7,752 nucleotides of DNA, from contig CAKMZR010000073.1 in NCBI GenBank assembly GCA_929200455.1, positions 1 through 7,752 of the forward strand. Direction: 5' to 3'. Shown piece by piece: positions 7,511 to 7,752 of the stretch (the first letter of the stretch is position 1; every line of letters starts with the position of its first letter). The stretch is from an uncultured Alphaproteobacteria bacterium (GTDB taxonomy: Bacteria > Pseudomonadota > Alphaproteobacteria > CAKMZR01). The notes below the pieces were generated by a model that worked only from the letters and a program-made list of their open reading frames with translations, did not search any database and was not told the DNA's origin. A program made the translations under genes and the position numbers.

Positions 7511-7750
7511 TTAGCCTAATATCGAACTGCACACATCACAAGCTACGCTTGTGCGAGGCAGAATTAAATACGTGCAGTCGCAAGTCTCATGGTCAGTATA
7601 GGCGAGAAAAAATACAGTTCTTAAAAATGCCAATGGCTTTGTCGACACATTTTCTATTCCTATCAAAACGACATCGTCGCATAAAAGGACATTGAATTCC
7701 CACTTGGCCTTAGCGTGAATTCCGAGTTCTTTTCTCCATAGCGGCGTGAC
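7511..7750 (-). CDS. Possible 3' end of an unidentified upstream gene (5' end outside window)
   Basis: On the minus strand a frame is open from the right edge for 79 codons and ends with TAA at 7513-7511, 76 bases before zorA. The visible product begins VTPLWRKELGIHAKAKWEF, continues through alternating hydrophobic stretches such as NVLLCDDVVLIGIEN, and ends in a cysteine-rich segment (six Cys in all, several in CDCTYL and ACDVCSS). I recognise no family. The length is only moderately unlikely by chance at this base composition, and the cysteine-rich end overlapping an inverted repeat could be non-coding. If real it is co-directional with zorABCD. Nothing else convincing is coded in 7453-7752 on either strand. 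Confidence 0.35.
   Translation of the reverse strand, partial: VTPLWRKELGIHAKAKWEFNVLLCDDVVLIGIENVSTKPLAFLRTVFFLAYTDHETCDCTYLILPRTSVACDVCSSILG
7537..7553. repeat. Perfect 7-bp inverted repeat upstream of the operon
   Basis: CACAAGC-TAC-GCTTGTG is a perfect 7-bp stem with a 3-base loop, about 100 bases upstream of the zorA start and about 30 bases upstream of the candidate -35. Possible roles are a dimeric regulator site, or a hairpin in the 3' end of the upstream transcript; no U tract follows closely on either strand, so a classic terminator is not supported. It lies inside the possible partial reading frame 7511-7750. Confidence 0.55.
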
Positions 7751-7752
7751 AC

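Noticed and set aside
7694..7723. Direct repeat of GAATTCC, 23 bases apart
   Set aside because: It is only seven bases long and occurs twice, with no link to any feature; chance is a sufficient explanation.
7435..7752. tRNA gene, attachment site or mobile-element end upstream of zorA
   Set aside because: No cloverleaf, CCA end, terminal inverted repeats with target duplication, or integrase was found.

Overview
The window holds a type I Zorya (zorABCD) anti-phage operon on the minus strand, read from right to left. All four core genes are recognisable from their protein sequences. zorA, zorB and zorC are complete. zorD is open for 1136 codons and runs off the left edge, probably only a few residues short of its natural end. 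Zorya is a described system, so the operon itself is not new. The points worth a closer look are in the details of this copy.

Organism: the window gives no direct taxonomic marker. An OmpA-like peptidoglycan-binding ZorB paired with an ExbB/MotA-type ZorA implies an inner-membrane stator in a cell with a periplasm, so a Gram-negative bacterium is the best inference. Base composition is moderate, in the low-to-mid 40s % GC by eye, and Shine-Dalgarno sites are strong. The coding (minus) strand carries clearly more G than C throughout the operon. No species can be named.

Layout, in transcription order: 7435-7752 is the region upstream of the operon. It contains a possible 3' end of an unidentified gene (7511-7750, minus), two small inverted repeats, a weak promoter candidate and a strong ribosome binding site. 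zorA (7434-5536) overlaps zorB (5539-4802) by the 4-base ATGA junction. zorC (4799-3426) starts 2 bases after the zorB stop. zorD (3408-1) starts 17 bases after the zorC stop. There is no gene-free stretch longer than 300 bases. No tRNA, rRNA, CRISPR array, insertion sequence or integrase was seen.

How the genes work together (family knowledge applied to this copy): ZorA and ZorB form a proton-driven rotary membrane complex. ZorB anchors it to peptidoglycan, and ZorA carries a long cytoplasmic helical tail. Phage-induced envelope disturbance is thought to activate the complex, which then recruits the cytosolic effectors ZorC (EH-signature protein) and ZorD (SNF2 translocase) to act on incoming phage DNA. 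Here ZorD also carries a C-terminal Mrr-like nuclease domain, so translocase and nuclease are in one chain. An in-frame A7 slippery heptamer preceded by a perfect Shine-Dalgarno sequence lies just before the helicase domain of zorD and could, speculatively, yield a shorter ZorD product.
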